From Bromus sterilis (taxonomy: Eukaryota > Streptophyta > Magnoliopsida > Poales > Poaceae): 64,000 bases of DNA. The stretch covers positions 5,022,001 to 5,086,000 of the forward strand of contig OX465598.1 in assembly GCA_950022295.1 (NCBI GenBank), in the 5' to 3' direction. Under the pieces are notes generated by a model, which made no database searches, was not told where the DNA came from, and saw only the letters and a list, made by a program, of their open reading frames with translations. A program made the translations under genes and the position numbers. This document shows positions 43,051 through 54,057 of the stretch, piece by piece; the first letter of the stretch is position 1; every line of letters begins with the position of its first letter.

Positions 43051-44464
43051 AGTAATCAACTCACATCCAACAGCACACAGATCAGCAAACTAGATATAGC
43101 AGCACATGTATGAACCAAAACCAGAGCTAGCTAGCAAACTCCTATGGCAAATGAAGCAATAGAGCAGCACCCAGCTATAAGGAGCATCACAGGAGGCTAG
43201 GAGACGAAGAGATGACCTCAAAGGTAGTAGCACAAGGGGGCTGTGGTATGGCGTCCTCGCTGTCGCGGCGGCTCAGCTTGCTTTTCTACAATATAATAAG
43301 AAGATATATACTGGTAAGAATAGATGCTACACTTGTTTGCTTATTGCACTGATCTTTGCCCCAAGTTCAGTGAAGATATAATAAGATATAATAAGGTAAT
43401 TTTGTTATAAAAAAACAAGTACATTTATATTCCAATGAAGGCAAGCACTTGAACTGATTACACAAGGCAAAACTAGACTGGTTGCACCAGGTTGAAAGTA
43501 AAGATTACACAAAGCATAAATAGAACTGATTATGTAGCACATCACTAAAATTCTCTACAACTTAATACTGAAATTCTTTAGCACTTGTCATTCAAATTAT
43601 GTGGCAACAAGTTAGGCCATTTCACTTAAGCACTTAGGCCACAAAAGAATATAAGCATTTATCCCCCAAAACAGCATGTATGTAACCAACATCTAGAACA
43701 GATCTCCACCATAAAGACTATCATCATCACAAGTAGGATGAGCTGATAGGAGCTGAGTAAAACTCTCAATAGCATTTGCAAAGGAGTTGCAAAGTCGCTG
43801 AATCTTCATCCCAAATTGAGCAGATTTTTACCAATGACGCGTCAAGCAGAAGCCACACTTTAACCTCTTTTTAAACTACTTATAAAGCATGGTAATTTGT
43901 AGATATGTTCATTCTTCCATCAATAAAACTAAAAATACTTACAAAACCCTACATTGAAAAAACAGTGAGCAATTTTTTCTGTGAACACAATTTGCACAAT
44001 TTTTATAGAGTGAGCATTTCACAAGCAATTTGGAGCAGGTGCATTTCACAAGCATTGCACATTGGGGAGAGGGGATAGGCAGGGGATGAACCTGAGATGG
44101 AGCAGGTGCTCCTAGTGCAGGTGCTCCTGGTGGTCTCCTTCTCCTCCTGGTGCAGGTTGTGGTCGAGGTGGCCTCCTACTCCCCTCAGGTGGCGGTGCTC
44201 GTCCTACTGCCCCTCCTTCTACCTGCGGACGGGCGAGCGGCGGGTTAGGGTTCATCAGGGAGAGGGATGGGGAGGGGAGGGGAGAGAGATGGGAGAGGGC
44301 GGCGGCGTACCTGCAGACGGGAGAGGTCAGGAGGCGGTGGCGTCCGTTTTGGCGAGCGGTGATGGGAGCCGACGATGGGAGGCGGTGGCGACGAAGAGAT
44401 AAGCAGAGGAGAGGAGTGGAGGAGAGATGCGGGCCGGGTTGGTGGGCGTGCAATACTCAATAGG
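43051..44464. other. CACTA internal spacer between the TNPA-like gene and the internal motif array
   Basis: This is the likely promoter and 5' leader side of the TNPA/Ulp1-like gene. A GC-rich segment (44090-44450) has overlapping open frames on both strands but no domain. The rest is AT-rich. First exons of the gene may hide here; none could be fixed. Confidence 0.45.
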
Positions 44465-44638
44465 TACACAAGTACCGCTGGCGGACAGACACTGGCGTCC
44501 GCCAGAGGTACTTTTTTTCTCTGGCGGTCGTCGGGCAGGCGTACGCCAGTGGTACTTTGTCTCTCTGGCGGACGTATGTAGATGTCCGCCAGAGGTGATA
44601 CTACCACTGGCGTACTGGATAGGTGGCCGCCAGAGGTA
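44465..44638. promoter_or_regulatory. Internal copy of the subterminal motif array
   Basis: By eye there are 5 CTGGCG and 4 CGCCAG motifs in about 175 bp, alternating in orientation (ACTGGCGTCCGCCAG, GGCGTACGCCAGTGGTAC). They lie midway in the CACTA element between its two main genes. The spacing and words match the end arrays, but no CACTA terminus is present. Confidence 0.85.
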
Positions 44639-44929
44639 ATCTTCTTTCTTTTGTATTTGCTTTTTTTGTATTTTCTTTTTTTATTCTTGATGATATTTGC
44701 TTTTCTCTTTATTTTATTAAAAAGGTTATTTTCATATAAAAATGGTCAAAAAATTTATGGCTTAATAACAGAATTGCAAGTATAGTCAAAGATATATGTT
44801 ACAAAAGAAAGGTACATATAATAAGAGTGTCATCGAATATTAGTTCATTGATACAACAAGTTTGTAGTCTCATACAAAAGATAAATCAATACTAGCTGCT
44901 AGTTTCTTCGCACACATTGCGCGTCTTTC

Positions 44930-47900
44930 TCAGCGTTTGGTAATTTTCTTTCCTTTTTTTGTCGCAGTTGCATAATTTAGCCCGACATCATGACTACTTC
45001 TTGTGAACGGACGACCTGACCTAGGTAGCGTCGTTCTGCTCCTTCTTGTGGTGTATTTTGTCCTATCATCGTCATCTTCATCATGTTCGATATTTGGGTC
45101 GCCGAACATATCGAAGTCGTCTTCGTCAGCCATTCCTATGATGTTTATTTTGCCTCTCCTCACGACCATACGGCTAGGCCTACAGGGGTCTGTTATGAAG
45201 AAGCATTGCGACACGTGCTTAGCCAATACCCATGACTCATTTTGCGCAGTGACGTTCACGCTTGATGAAGTGCTGCCGGCTTCGGGTATAACCATGGTGG
45301 TGAAGTATTTGTTTTCTTTCATGACAGTTGATCTCCTAGACCATCTGACACGAAACATCGGCACCTTCTCTCCAGAGTAGTCAAGCTCCCATATCTCCTC
45401 GATCCTTCCGTAGTATCTTAATTTTTCATTACCGATTGAGGATACCATCGTAACTCCTGAGTTTTGATAAACGGAACTTTCATCCTTTTCTTCCGTGTAG
45501 AATGTGAACCCATTTATATCATATGCCTGAAACGTCGCAACGTTGGGGGAGGGACCATGTGCCAAAGCATATAAGAGTCTGCCTTCTGGACAATCCATTG
45601 GTGGATCAGCGATAAGGCGTTCTTTGAACGAACGCAAGAAAGTGGAGTTGTGCTCTCTGATTACTTCCCCATCTGTCCTTTCCCTACCTTGGTCAATGTA
45701 CTTCTTCCTAATGATGTTTTCGTGCTCTTTGCACCAGGGATCGACCATTTCAAGGTGTTGTAGAGCTACCAAGTTTGCCCTGTTAAAGTCGACGCGTCGT
45801 TTTTCAAAGTCCACATGCAATTCCCTCCGGCCATTCTTGTGGCCTACTCCGTCGAGCCTGCCAAGGTGCCTGTTTCTGGGTAGGCCAATAGGGTCATCGA
45901 CTTCGCCCAAGAGGTTTGTGCAGAAGGAGATGCACTCTTCGGTGAGATAGCCCTGAACGATGCTTCCTTCCGGACGGGCCCTGTTACGAACGAATCCTTT
46001 GATGACTCCATTCATCCTTTCGAACGGCATCACGTTGTGCAGGAACGCCGGTCCAAGGTGGATGATATCATCCACGATATGGACCAACAGATGCACACAA
46101 ATATCAAAGAATGCGGGTGGAAAGTAAATCTCAAGTTCGCATAATATCACAACGATCTCTTCCTGCAACCTTGAGAGTTGCTTTCGTGTAATCGACTTTC
46201 GAGAGATCACGTCGAAAAAGTTACAGAAACCGAAAAGAGTTTCGCGTACGTGCTTGTCCATTATCCCTCGAATCGCAACCGGAAATATTTACGTCATCAT
46301 CACATGACAGTCATGAGACTTCATCCCGCTGAACCTTTGTTTCTGTTGGTCTAGATATCTGCTTATCAGCCCACAATAACCAAAAGGGGTTTTGACTCCT
46401 AGAAGGCACTTGATCAATTGTTGGAGCTCGTTCTCACTTAAAGTGAAACAGGATGGGGGGCAATGGTAGTCATTTTTCTTAACCCTTTTTCCCTTGTGTC
46501 GGTTCGTCTCCTCATCATCCGATGACTCGATTCCCCCGTGAAGCTCTTCCTTAATACCTAGATGTATCAGGTCATTTCTTGCTTTCGGACCATCTTTGGT
46601 TTTTTCCGGCATGTTGAGCAGAGTGGCAAAAAAACTCTCGAACACATTCTTCGTGATATGCATTAGATCAAGGCAATGAGGCGTATTGAGAACAGGCCAG
46701 TACTTCAAGTCCCAAAACACAGACCTCGTCTTCCATACATCGAGGAGCGGTTTTGGTGCCTTTTGCTTCTTTCCTGGCTTAGGGCACTGATCCCAATCAT
46801 TCAGCAACTCATATATTTCTTCACCGCACCTCTTACGTGGAGGTCCCAGGAGCTCATCTTCACCATTGAAAAGGTCTCCACGCCTTCTCCACGGGTCATC
46901 CTTGTGTAACCACCTTCGATGCCCCGTGTAGACAGTTTTTGAAGACCCGGGATCTTTCTTAAGCTGCATAAACGTTGGATCATCCATGCACCTCATACAT
47001 CCCCAATGTCCGTGGCAAACCTGGCCTGCGACATATCCGTGGCCGAGATAGTCGTGCACCGTACAAAGCAAGGCGGCTCTCATAGGGAAATATTCTTCTG
47101 CGACAGCATCCCATGTGTTCACACCTTCCCATAACGTGTCTAGCTCATCTTTCAGTAGCTTTAGATACAGATTGATGTCGTTGCCTGGTTGTTTTGGCCC
47201 TTGAATTAGCATGCACATGTGTATGTACTTACTCTTCATGCATAACCAGGGGGGAAAGTTGTATATCCATACAAACACGGGCCAAGTGCTATGTGTGCTG
47301 CTCTGGTTGCTGTACGGATTCACTCCGTCGGTGCTCACACCCAACTTGAGGTTCCTCGGATCTGCCGCGAAACTTGCATCGACGCCGTCTAATGCTCTCC
47401 ATTGGCTTGCGTCCGAAGGGTGTGTCAGAACTGCCTTTTCACACCGTTTTGGATCTTTCAGCACTACATTTTTTCTTTCTGCGTGCCACCGCATGAGCTT
47501 TGCTTCCTTGTAGTCCGCGAAATACCGCTGCAAACGGGGAATGAGGGGAAAGTACCACACAACTTTCCGAGGTTCTTTCTTCCCTTTCTTGTATCGAGCG
47601 GCATTGCACACCGGACATGTGATCATGTCTGCGTCCTCTTTCCGATAAATGTAGCAATCATTGATGCACACGTGGTATTTTTCATGCGGTAAATCAAAGG
47701 GGCACACGACTTTCTTGGCCTCATCACAACTTGTAGGACACGAGTTGCCCTCCGGAAGCTTACTCTGCCAGTATTGCAGGCTAGCGTCGATGCTTACGTC
47801 GGTCCATTTGTGTTTTGCCTTCATTTTGAGAACATCGAGCACTACTTTCAAGCGAGAGTCTTCCGATCCACAACCTGGATACAACGGAGTATTCGAGTCT

Positions 47901-48388
47901 ACCTCCAGTTGTGCTAGCTTAGCTTGCTCTATACTAGCAGATCTGCAGCTAGTCGTCTTCTTTAGAAGCAGCTCTTTGAGATGAGGGTCCCGCACGGCTG
48001 AAGCTAGCAGTGTTTGCATGTCATCGTCTTCGGTTATGTGTTGTTCAACATCTTCTAGATCTCCAACATCATGTGCGGGAGGATCATCAGGCGGCTCTTC
48101 GTCTTCTTGCTCGTGATCGTTATTATTGTCATGCTGATCATGATCATCCGCCGCACCATCATGGACTTCATCATCATCATCTTCATCAAGCCACTGAGTG
48201 TGGCCATCCATGAAACCATGTATTAGCAGATGCTCCAGCAACTCTCCCGAAAAGGGGTTCAGCAAGCCCACTTTTTTGCATTTGCGACACGGACATCTTA
48301 TCTCCGTATGGTTATTTTGTATCATGTCGTCTGTAGCGTATCTTAAATATTTGTTCACGACACGTTCACTCATACGGCCGGGCGCCAT
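44930..48388 (-). pseudogene. CACTA TNP2-type transposase with a single stop codon
   Basis: One long minus-strand frame of 1151 sense codons is broken by one in-frame TAA at 46291-46289. Residues 1-699 start MAPGRMSERVV, carry a Transpos_assoc zinc motif (RCPCRKCK...HLLIHGF), an Asp/His-rich acidic linker, and the Transposase_21 core: GVSTDGVNPYSNQSSTHSTW, HMCMLIQGPKQPGNDINLYL, LLCTVHDYLGHGYVAGQVCH, then DLMHITKNVFESF. Directly after the stop the frame resumes with IFPVAIRGIMDKHVRETLFG, EIYFPPAFFDICVHLLVHI (DUF4218), and a DUF4216-like C-terminus (YGRIEEIWELDYSGEKVPMF) with an acidic end. TAA from CAA by one C-to-T change is the simplest explanation. A CAG just before the start region could be an acceptor for an upstream leader exon. 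The enzyme would cut and transpose CACTA ends; this copy is likely inactive unless the stop is read through. Confidence 0.93.
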
Positions 48389-48430
48389 ATCGCCTGCACG
48401 TGATATAGAATCGCAAGACAAGTAAAACAA

Positions 48431-49009
48431 TCATTTTTCATGAAATTTTTTGGCATGACCTTCCTACAAATAGGACTAAGAGAGTGTCAAAATTTGCCGA
48501 AACGGAAATGAATCAATATTCCGGCATAATATTGACATCATTTCCTGCACAATACAAGAATAACACATATATGAATCATCACATATCCGGCAAAATTTCA
48601 TCATCTACTATATGTATGCATCATCATCATCAAGAGAATAGCACATACATATATACATCATCACATATCCGGGCACAATACAAGAATAACACAATTATGT
48701 TGATCCCTCACCTTAAGTGAGACAATGTAGGAGAGGTAGAGAGATGTAGATAAATCTAGCTAGACCTAGGAGATGATATATTTGGATCCACACCAAAAGG
48801 AGCTAAATTTGGTTATTTTTTGGCCATTTCTTTTGGTAGAGAGGAAATTAGAAGGGTAATGGGGCTAGATCTATCACCTAAACTAGTTTTAATTGGTTAG
48901 AAAGTGTGGTGGAGATGGGGGGAGGGGAGGAACTTTGAACTAGTGAGAAGAACAATAATGGTGTTGCAATAATGGAGGGACATGGTGGCAGCCGAAGCAT
49001 CAATAATTG
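48431..49009. other. CACTA leader and promoter side of the transposase
   Basis: A non-coding region between the right subterminal array and the transposase start. It contains a local direct repeat (CATCACATATCCGG twice, ACAATACAAGAATAACACA twice, 48545-48700) and CATCAT runs. It may hold the transcription start and an untranslated exon. Confidence 0.5.
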
Positions 49010-49400
49010 GCACAGTATTACCGCTGGCGTACAGTTCTTCTGGCCGCCATAGCTACATACGTTAGCACTGGCGTACGAAATATAGTGCCCGCCAGCAATA
49101 GAACCCCAGCTAAAAGTAATTTCGGGGCAAATTACTTCTGGCGTACAAACAAATATGTACGCCAGCGGTGACTGCACTAGCGCTGGCGGGCACGGCAACC
49201 ATACGCCAGTGGTAGTTAGCCCCGCTGCCTAGCCCGGGGCAAGTCGTGCCTCTGGCGTGCACAAACATTTGTACGCCAGCGATACCACCTACTTCCCTGG
49301 CGTGCACACATTTCCATACGCCAGCGCTACTATCACTGGCGTACAACTTTATGCGGCCGCCAGCAATAAGCTGGCGGCTATAGCCTATTTCCTACTAGTG
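49010..49400. promoter_or_regulatory. CACTA subterminal repeat array, right end
   Basis: By eye there are 8 CTGGCG and 6 CGCCAG motifs in about 380 bp, up to the terminal CTATTTCCTACTAGTG. Because the genes run on the minus strand, this is the 5' end of the element and overlaps the transposase promoter. Confidence 0.85.
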
Positions 49401-49447
49401 GTCAGCTGACCCCACAGGATACACGTAGAATCGCCACTGTATTTGAC

Positions 49448-50845
49448 TGTGCAGCAAACTTGTTAGTTCAAACGAAAAGAATGTGCAGCAAAAGCCGTAT
49501 GTATTTACAATTATAACAACCGTTTATTGACGGTGTCAATACGACCACATATTATTCATTTCGACATATTAGTGCCGACCATGTTGATGGCAACAGCCTG
49601 AAAGAGAGGAAGATTTTATGTGGGTCTTCGTCAAGAAATACTTGCCCGATGGTATATATACAGCCACACATACACATTTCTTGTCGATACAATATATATG
49701 GCCTTAATGGAACTGTCAAGAACTGACATTCTTAACAGTTTTCCAACTAACACTACAAGAAATGCCCTTGTCGATAAGGAGGGACGACGTACATAACACC
49801 TACTCCTTCAAAAAAGTACAAATCACTATCGTCGCTAATCATTTTTTTTTGCCTTGTATAGTCGATACATTATTGGCGGACTTTTTTGGCAGCGACCAGC
49901 TAAACTACTGATTTGTAGGATTCAACAACCGGGGCATCCATGTCTAATTAATTATTTCTCCAACTATAGCACCTCCACGACCGCCTCGTCGGCACATTAA
50001 GGCTGCAAATCCTCCCTAAACACCGATAGATAACCAGGCTGAAGGATGCGGAAGAGCTGAACACACGCACACACACAATGACACAATGGACCCTATAAAG
50101 CCGGATGGCACCGGCACGCATGGATCGATGGAATCAATCAACGGAAGGAAAACTACGACTGAGCTCTCCTCAAAGGAAACAGCTATACCAATTTGTTAAC
50201 CAGACTCGACACGAGACGAGTTGGAGTATAATTTGTTTGAGATGAGCTGTGTCCACATCATCACATCACAGACTTGGTCTTGGCCCATCGACCGACGCCA
50301 TAAAGTACACCGGCCAAAAAAAGGTCTTGGATTCTCGATCGCTGCCCCCCAGGATTTACAAATACTCGGAGATCGATCGAGTTAAATAAAAAAATTGCTG
50401 GATTATATTGGTTCAATCACCTAGCTCGACAAAGCTCACATGCTGAGATGATCATTTTGAGATCGATCCATCGTTGGTGCGAGCTCATTACCTGACAGAG
50501 CGGTGGGACGTCGTGACAACGAAAGCAGCAAATGGCTAATTAATTAACTCTTTCTCCATGCTTGCTTATTTAAAGGATTACGTAGCTATCTAAGCGAGCA
50601 GTTGAGCCATTTTAAAAAAGGGCATATCCATCGGATGGATTAGCTAGCTAGCTAGCTACAGTACCGTGGAAACAGCTAATTATATAGATTAAAAAAAAAT
50701 ATCAACATGGACGCGCGGTACTGGCAAGCAAGATCCGTGAGATGCGGAAACAAAGTCTTGGCCTTACGTTTCAAATGATAAGAGAAATCATCCTCTGAGC
50801 TCAGTTCAGCTCAAGGCCGGAGGGCCCAGGCACGTTTGAGGATAG
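49448..50845. other. Intergenic sequence with a CACTA-end fragment
   Basis: CACTACAAGAAATGCCC at about 49751 looks like the tip of a Caspar-type CACTA element, followed by about 150 bp with GTCGATA and GTCGCTAA words. No partner end was found. A short GCTA run (TAGCTAGCTAGCTAGC) lies at about 50640-50660. No gene is supported. Confidence 0.5.
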
Positions 50846-51218
50846 TACTCCCTTCGTTTCACTTTAGTCTGCGCATAACTTTTTACTGAAAAATCCTAAT
50901 TAGTTTGGCATCTTTTGCCCCTTTCTTCCAGGAATACCCCTCCACTTCCGCTTCGCCTCCTCTCGCATTAATTAAGCCAGCTAGCTCGCCTCCTTTTTCT
51001 TCCTGGTACAATACGCCAGAATGCATGCTTCCATCTCCTATCTATTCGCCTTCTACTCCATTTTCTCCTCCCTCTCAAGTTCAACCTCATGGATCCTAGC
51101 TACTTGTGGGAGGTAGCCAGCCTGCAGAAGACAGCGAGCTTGTGCTTGATAGCCTACTTGTGGAGGACAGCATGCTCGCTGACTGCGGCGTCCTGGACGA
51201 CGGCGGCGTCCACCAGCA

Positions 51219-51843
51219 CTATGGTGTTCCCGCAAAGCTCGCCGTCAAGCAGGACGACGGAAAGCTCAAGGACGGCGTTCCCACGTCGGGCGGCATCATG
51301 CAGGGCGATTGCGCGCTCACGGACGGCGTCATCGTGCAGGTGGTCGCGGAGCAGGGCGGCGACGCCCTCTCGGTGCTCGCGTTGGACGGCCATGCGTTCA
51401 TGGAGGATATCTCCAGCGACGACGACATGCATGCAGAAGTAGCACAGTCGCCGCCGCTCCGACTTCCGCTTGGGTCGCTCGTGTCGTGCACGTGGTCGGC
51501 ACGGCTCGGACCTCCGCTCCAGCTTCCGCTTGGGTCGCCCGCGCCGTGTACGTGGTCGTCACGGCTTGGACCGCCGCTTCCGCTTCCACCTGGGGCATCG
51601 GCATCATGCACGCCGCGTTCGTCGCCATGGATATGCTCCGCAGCGGCATCTTCTGAAATTTGAACGTGGACAATAGATCAGCAAGAGAAGATAAAAATGG
51701 CATAACATCAAAGGAAGAAAATCTTTCATACCGTCATCGCTCTCTTCAAACACATACACGTAATGCATGTCTTCAGCATTGCCATCATAGTGTTCTTCAA
51801 CGTCGTTCCAGTCAATGGCGGAGTTGAGGTCGAGGAGATCCAT
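51219..51843 (-). CDS. Two-exon hypothetical acidic repeat protein
   Basis: Exon 1 (51843-51732) encodes MDLLDLNSAIDWNDVEEHYD and an acidic segment ending EESDD. The donor reads GACG|GTATGA. Exon 2 (51652-51219) follows AATTTCAG and joins in phase 1 to give a 181-residue protein. The middle has tandem repeats of about 20 residues (DHVHGAGDPSGSWSGGPSRA and a relative). The C-terminus is Ser/Cys/Thr-rich and ends FAGTP. No known domain is recognised; the N-terminal style recalls short conserved starts of repetitive grass proteins. It lies inside the Stowaway-ended element. It could be a captured gene fragment, a genuine small gene or a chance frame in GC-rich DNA; the clean intron favours a former gene. 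Confidence 0.45.
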
Positions 51844-52155
51844 TGCATGTTGGTAGTGATGCAGAGAACGAGAGAAGTGCATGCAGGTTAAGAAGATGTA
51901 TGCAGGTTGGTCTTTCCATGGAGCTAGTTATAGACATGTCTTTTGGTTTTGGAGGGAACCGTAAATCCATGGCACCGGCGGCTAGTAAGCAAAATTTTGA
52001 AGCTAACTCATGGCGCTCTGCTTGTTTAGGAGGGAAATGAAACTGTTGGCGCTCTATTGTTTTAGAAGGCAAACCGTTTGGAGAGAGAAAGCACAAGCAG
52101 CATGCAAAAAAAAACCACGGGGAACAGAGATCCAATGAGCTGCATGGAGGCATTT

Positions 52156-52526
52156 AGAGCACCCACAATGGTTAGAGGCAACGCTGCCTCTAAGGTGGGC
52201 TCCACCATGTTGCCTCTAAACTCAGCCAAAAAGCTTGCAGTGTATGGCGTTGGTGTTGCCTCTAAACATGCACTTTAAAATATTATATTTTGTTCATCAA
52301 ACGACATGAACCAGCCTTGACCCATGGATACATGCATCTGCCTTCTTACTGACAAGTGGGGACATGAGAGTATTTTAATCATAAAAAAAACTTAGAGGCT
52401 GCCTCTTAGCTTGGAGGCGTCGCTAAGATTTTCTAGCTTAGAGGCAGACATTGCAGTGTATAGCGCCCGTCGCAAAAATCTTAGAGGCAGGTATAGAGGC
52501 AGTAAAACACAACACTGTGGGTGCCC
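52156..52526. mobile_element. Tourist/Harbinger-like MITE, 371 bp
   Basis: TTA flanks both sides (52153-52155, 52527-52529). The ends are GAGCACCCACAATG and, in reverse, GGGCACCCACAGTG. GAGGCA and GCCTCTA words recur in both arms. It is nested in the Stowaway-ended element. Confidence 0.85.
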
Positions 52527-52648
52527 TTATAGCTGCTAGCTTCTCTCCTCGTCCGCGCAAGGGCATTTCCGTCCATCATGCATGCAGCGAGTCCTCCCTT
52601 GGTATGCGGGTTTGTGCTTATGCGCAAACTAAAAAGAAACGGAGGGAA

Positions 52649-52984
52649 TAGTAGGGAAACTAGGAAAGCGAGAGCTCTTGAGGCTTGAGATCACCTAGCT
52701 TAGTCTCTCGCACTAATTTTTTTTTCTATACACGCAACCCCCTTCCAAAAAAGAAAGAAAGAAACAAAGAAGATATACACAACGCCAGACTAATTAACCA
52801 ATCCGTTGGTTGGTTAGTCATTTGTATCAGTTGGGCAAGTGATGATAAATTTTTTCATCAAGGGCATAGCGATGATGTATCATGTAAAAACTTATCAAAG
52901 AAAATATAGTTATATGTAACCAATAATCCTTGCACAAGCTTTAAAGTAAAATAGAAAGCAATCATATTCATATTCTATCGAATA
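52649..52984. other. Spacer between the Stowaway-ended element and a LINE tail
   Basis: AT-rich and unremarkable. No gene was recognised. Confidence 0.4.
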
Positions 52985-53160
52985 AACTTTTTTTTCCAGG
53001 GTGAAACACTTGTATTACTCAAATCATAACAGAATTACAATCGGTGATGGCTAGCTTAAGAACAGCTGGTGGCACGGACGCTATCCAGGTCATAGTTCTA
53101 CTTTCTATCCTAGCAAAGCTAGCAAGACAATTACTAATCCTATTTTGAGAGCGGTTGACA
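52985..53160 (-). mobile_element. LINE 3' end with RNase H C-terminus
   Basis: The left edge is a T run (the poly-A tail on the minus strand). The minus-strand frame reads NRSQNRISNCLASFARIESR and then TMTWIASVPPAVLKLAITDC before a stop, like the C-terminus of a LINE RNase H domain. It is cut at 53161 by a CACTA-type end. Confidence 0.65.
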
Positions 53161-53261
53161 CTACTAGAAAAAAGACTAGTAGTGGCGTCCTTTTTTTTGC
53201 TAATAGCGACGCATTATGAGAGCGTCACTAACTCCAAGCCACTAATAAAAAGTTAGTAATG
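53161..53261. mobile_element. CACTA terminus fragment
   Basis: CACTACTAGAAAAAAGACTA followed by GTAGTGGCG, GCGACGC and AGTAATGGC words looks like a CACTA tip with subterminal repeats. The element is not continued to a second end in the window. Confidence 0.55.
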
Positions 53262-54057
53262 GCAATCACAACCACGAGGCAACCATAAATGCAGCCCCAA
53301 CCACTATCATAGCCAAGGAAAAATATTTTGAAGAAATTTCCGAAATTTCGGAATTTTCGGTGGATAACAAAATATTTTTGTACCGGCCCAAAAATTCGGC
53401 CCGGACATATTTTAAGCCCAGCCCAGTATGCAACTTGTTCCTCCGCCACGTGATTTATATACGTACGTGGCTCCCGTGGCCTCGTGCCGTTCGTTCCCCA
53501 TTCCCCTGGTTTCGTGCCGCCGTTTCCAATTCCATCGTTCTCATTTTCACCGTTTCAAGAAAATCTGAGCAGTAGCGGCGGCGCCGTCTTCGATTGTGGT
53601 GACGGCAGCTGGTGCAGGCCGCGCTCCTGCTGGGCCAGCGGTGAATGGCGCCGGCGCCGGCGGCTCCGGCGACGGAGAACCAGCGACATCGGCGGCAGTG
53701 ACTGGTGCAGAATTTTCGGCTGGAATTGGTGAGGAACGTCCAGCAATAGCGCGCACAAACGTGCATGTAGATTCCCACTTTGTATTACTAGATTACTTGC
53801 TTGTATACTAGATTAGATTACATCACTAGTATTTTACATCGGCTGATTGAGTAGTATGTCAACAAAATTTCGGCGAATTTCAATTGAATTTTGGTATCTA
53901 TTTTGCTGTGAGATTTCCGATTTTTTTCCCCGAAATTTCGGATATTTCCATGGGTCCCGAAATTTTACCCTTGACGAAATGTTTTTCCTTGGCCACAGCC
54001 ACAGCAACAACCACTTCCACAGCGTGCAGCCACAACCACGAAGGGCAACCACAAATG
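53262..54057. repeat. Hexamer array split by an inserted element, upstream of NLR B
   Basis: CAACCAC/CCACAGCC-type words occupy 53262-53312 and 53993-54057 and would be continuous without the sequence between them. The array belongs to the same word class as the copies at 18.7, 25.2 and 26.4 kb. It ends about 90 bp before the NLR B start codon. Confidence 0.6.
53313..53992. mobile_element. Element with CCAAGGAAAAA ends and a GC-rich core
   Basis: The left end CCAAGGAAAAATATTTTG and the right end in reverse CCAAGGAAAAACATTTCG are inverted copies. GAAATTTCGG words recur in both arms. The centre (53480-53760) is GC-rich with overlapping frames but no domain. No target duplication was found. The superfamily is unknown. 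Confidence 0.55.

Larger units (their letters stand above)
38640..49400 (-). mobile_element. Complete CACTA (En/Spm-type) transposon, 10.76 kb
   Basis: The element begins CACTAGTAGGAAATAG and ends CTATTTCCTACTAGTG, and GTC is duplicated on both sides (38637-38639, 49401-49403). Both subterminal regions are packed with CTGGCG/CGCCAG motifs, the expected binding sites for the element's TNPA-type protein. All three recognised ORFs run on the minus strand: a TNP2-type transposase (48388-44930), a TNPA/Ulp1-like multi-exon gene (about 43050-39695) and a small RNase H1-N-domain ORF (39451-39191). The first two each carry one in-frame stop, so this copy is probably non-autonomous while its ends look competent. 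Clean ends and an exact TSD suggest a fairly young insertion. Confidence 0.95.
38520..49439. mobile_element. hAT-type MITE split by the CACTA element
   Basis: TATTTGAC occurs exactly at 38512-38519 and 49440-49447, an 8-bp hAT-type duplication. The MITE ends are CAGTGGCGAAGCC at the left and TCGCCACTG at the right. Only about 156 bp belong to the MITE (38520-38639 and 49404-49439). The rest is the inserted CACTA element and its GTC duplication. The join restores a perfect 24-bp palindrome whose half is CTGTGGGGTCAG. Confidence 0.9.
50848..52648. mobile_element. 1.8-kb element with Stowaway-like ends enclosing a gene
   Basis: The left end after TA reads CTCCCTTCGTTTCACTTTAG and continues TCTGCGCATAA. 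The right end in reverse reads TTCCCTCCGTTTCTTTTTAG and continues TTTGCGCATAA. About 33 bp match in inverted orientation, with TA at both edges. Both outer halves face inward as in a single element, and no inner MITE halves are seen. The interior holds the two-exon ORF at 51843-51219 and a Tourist-like MITE. An alternative is two unrelated broken Stowaway copies. Confidence 0.6.

Noticed and set aside
51106..51663. 185-codon plus-strand frame
   Set aside because: Antisense to the spliced minus-strand ORF. It has no intron signal or recognised domain, although the choice of strand is not fully secure.
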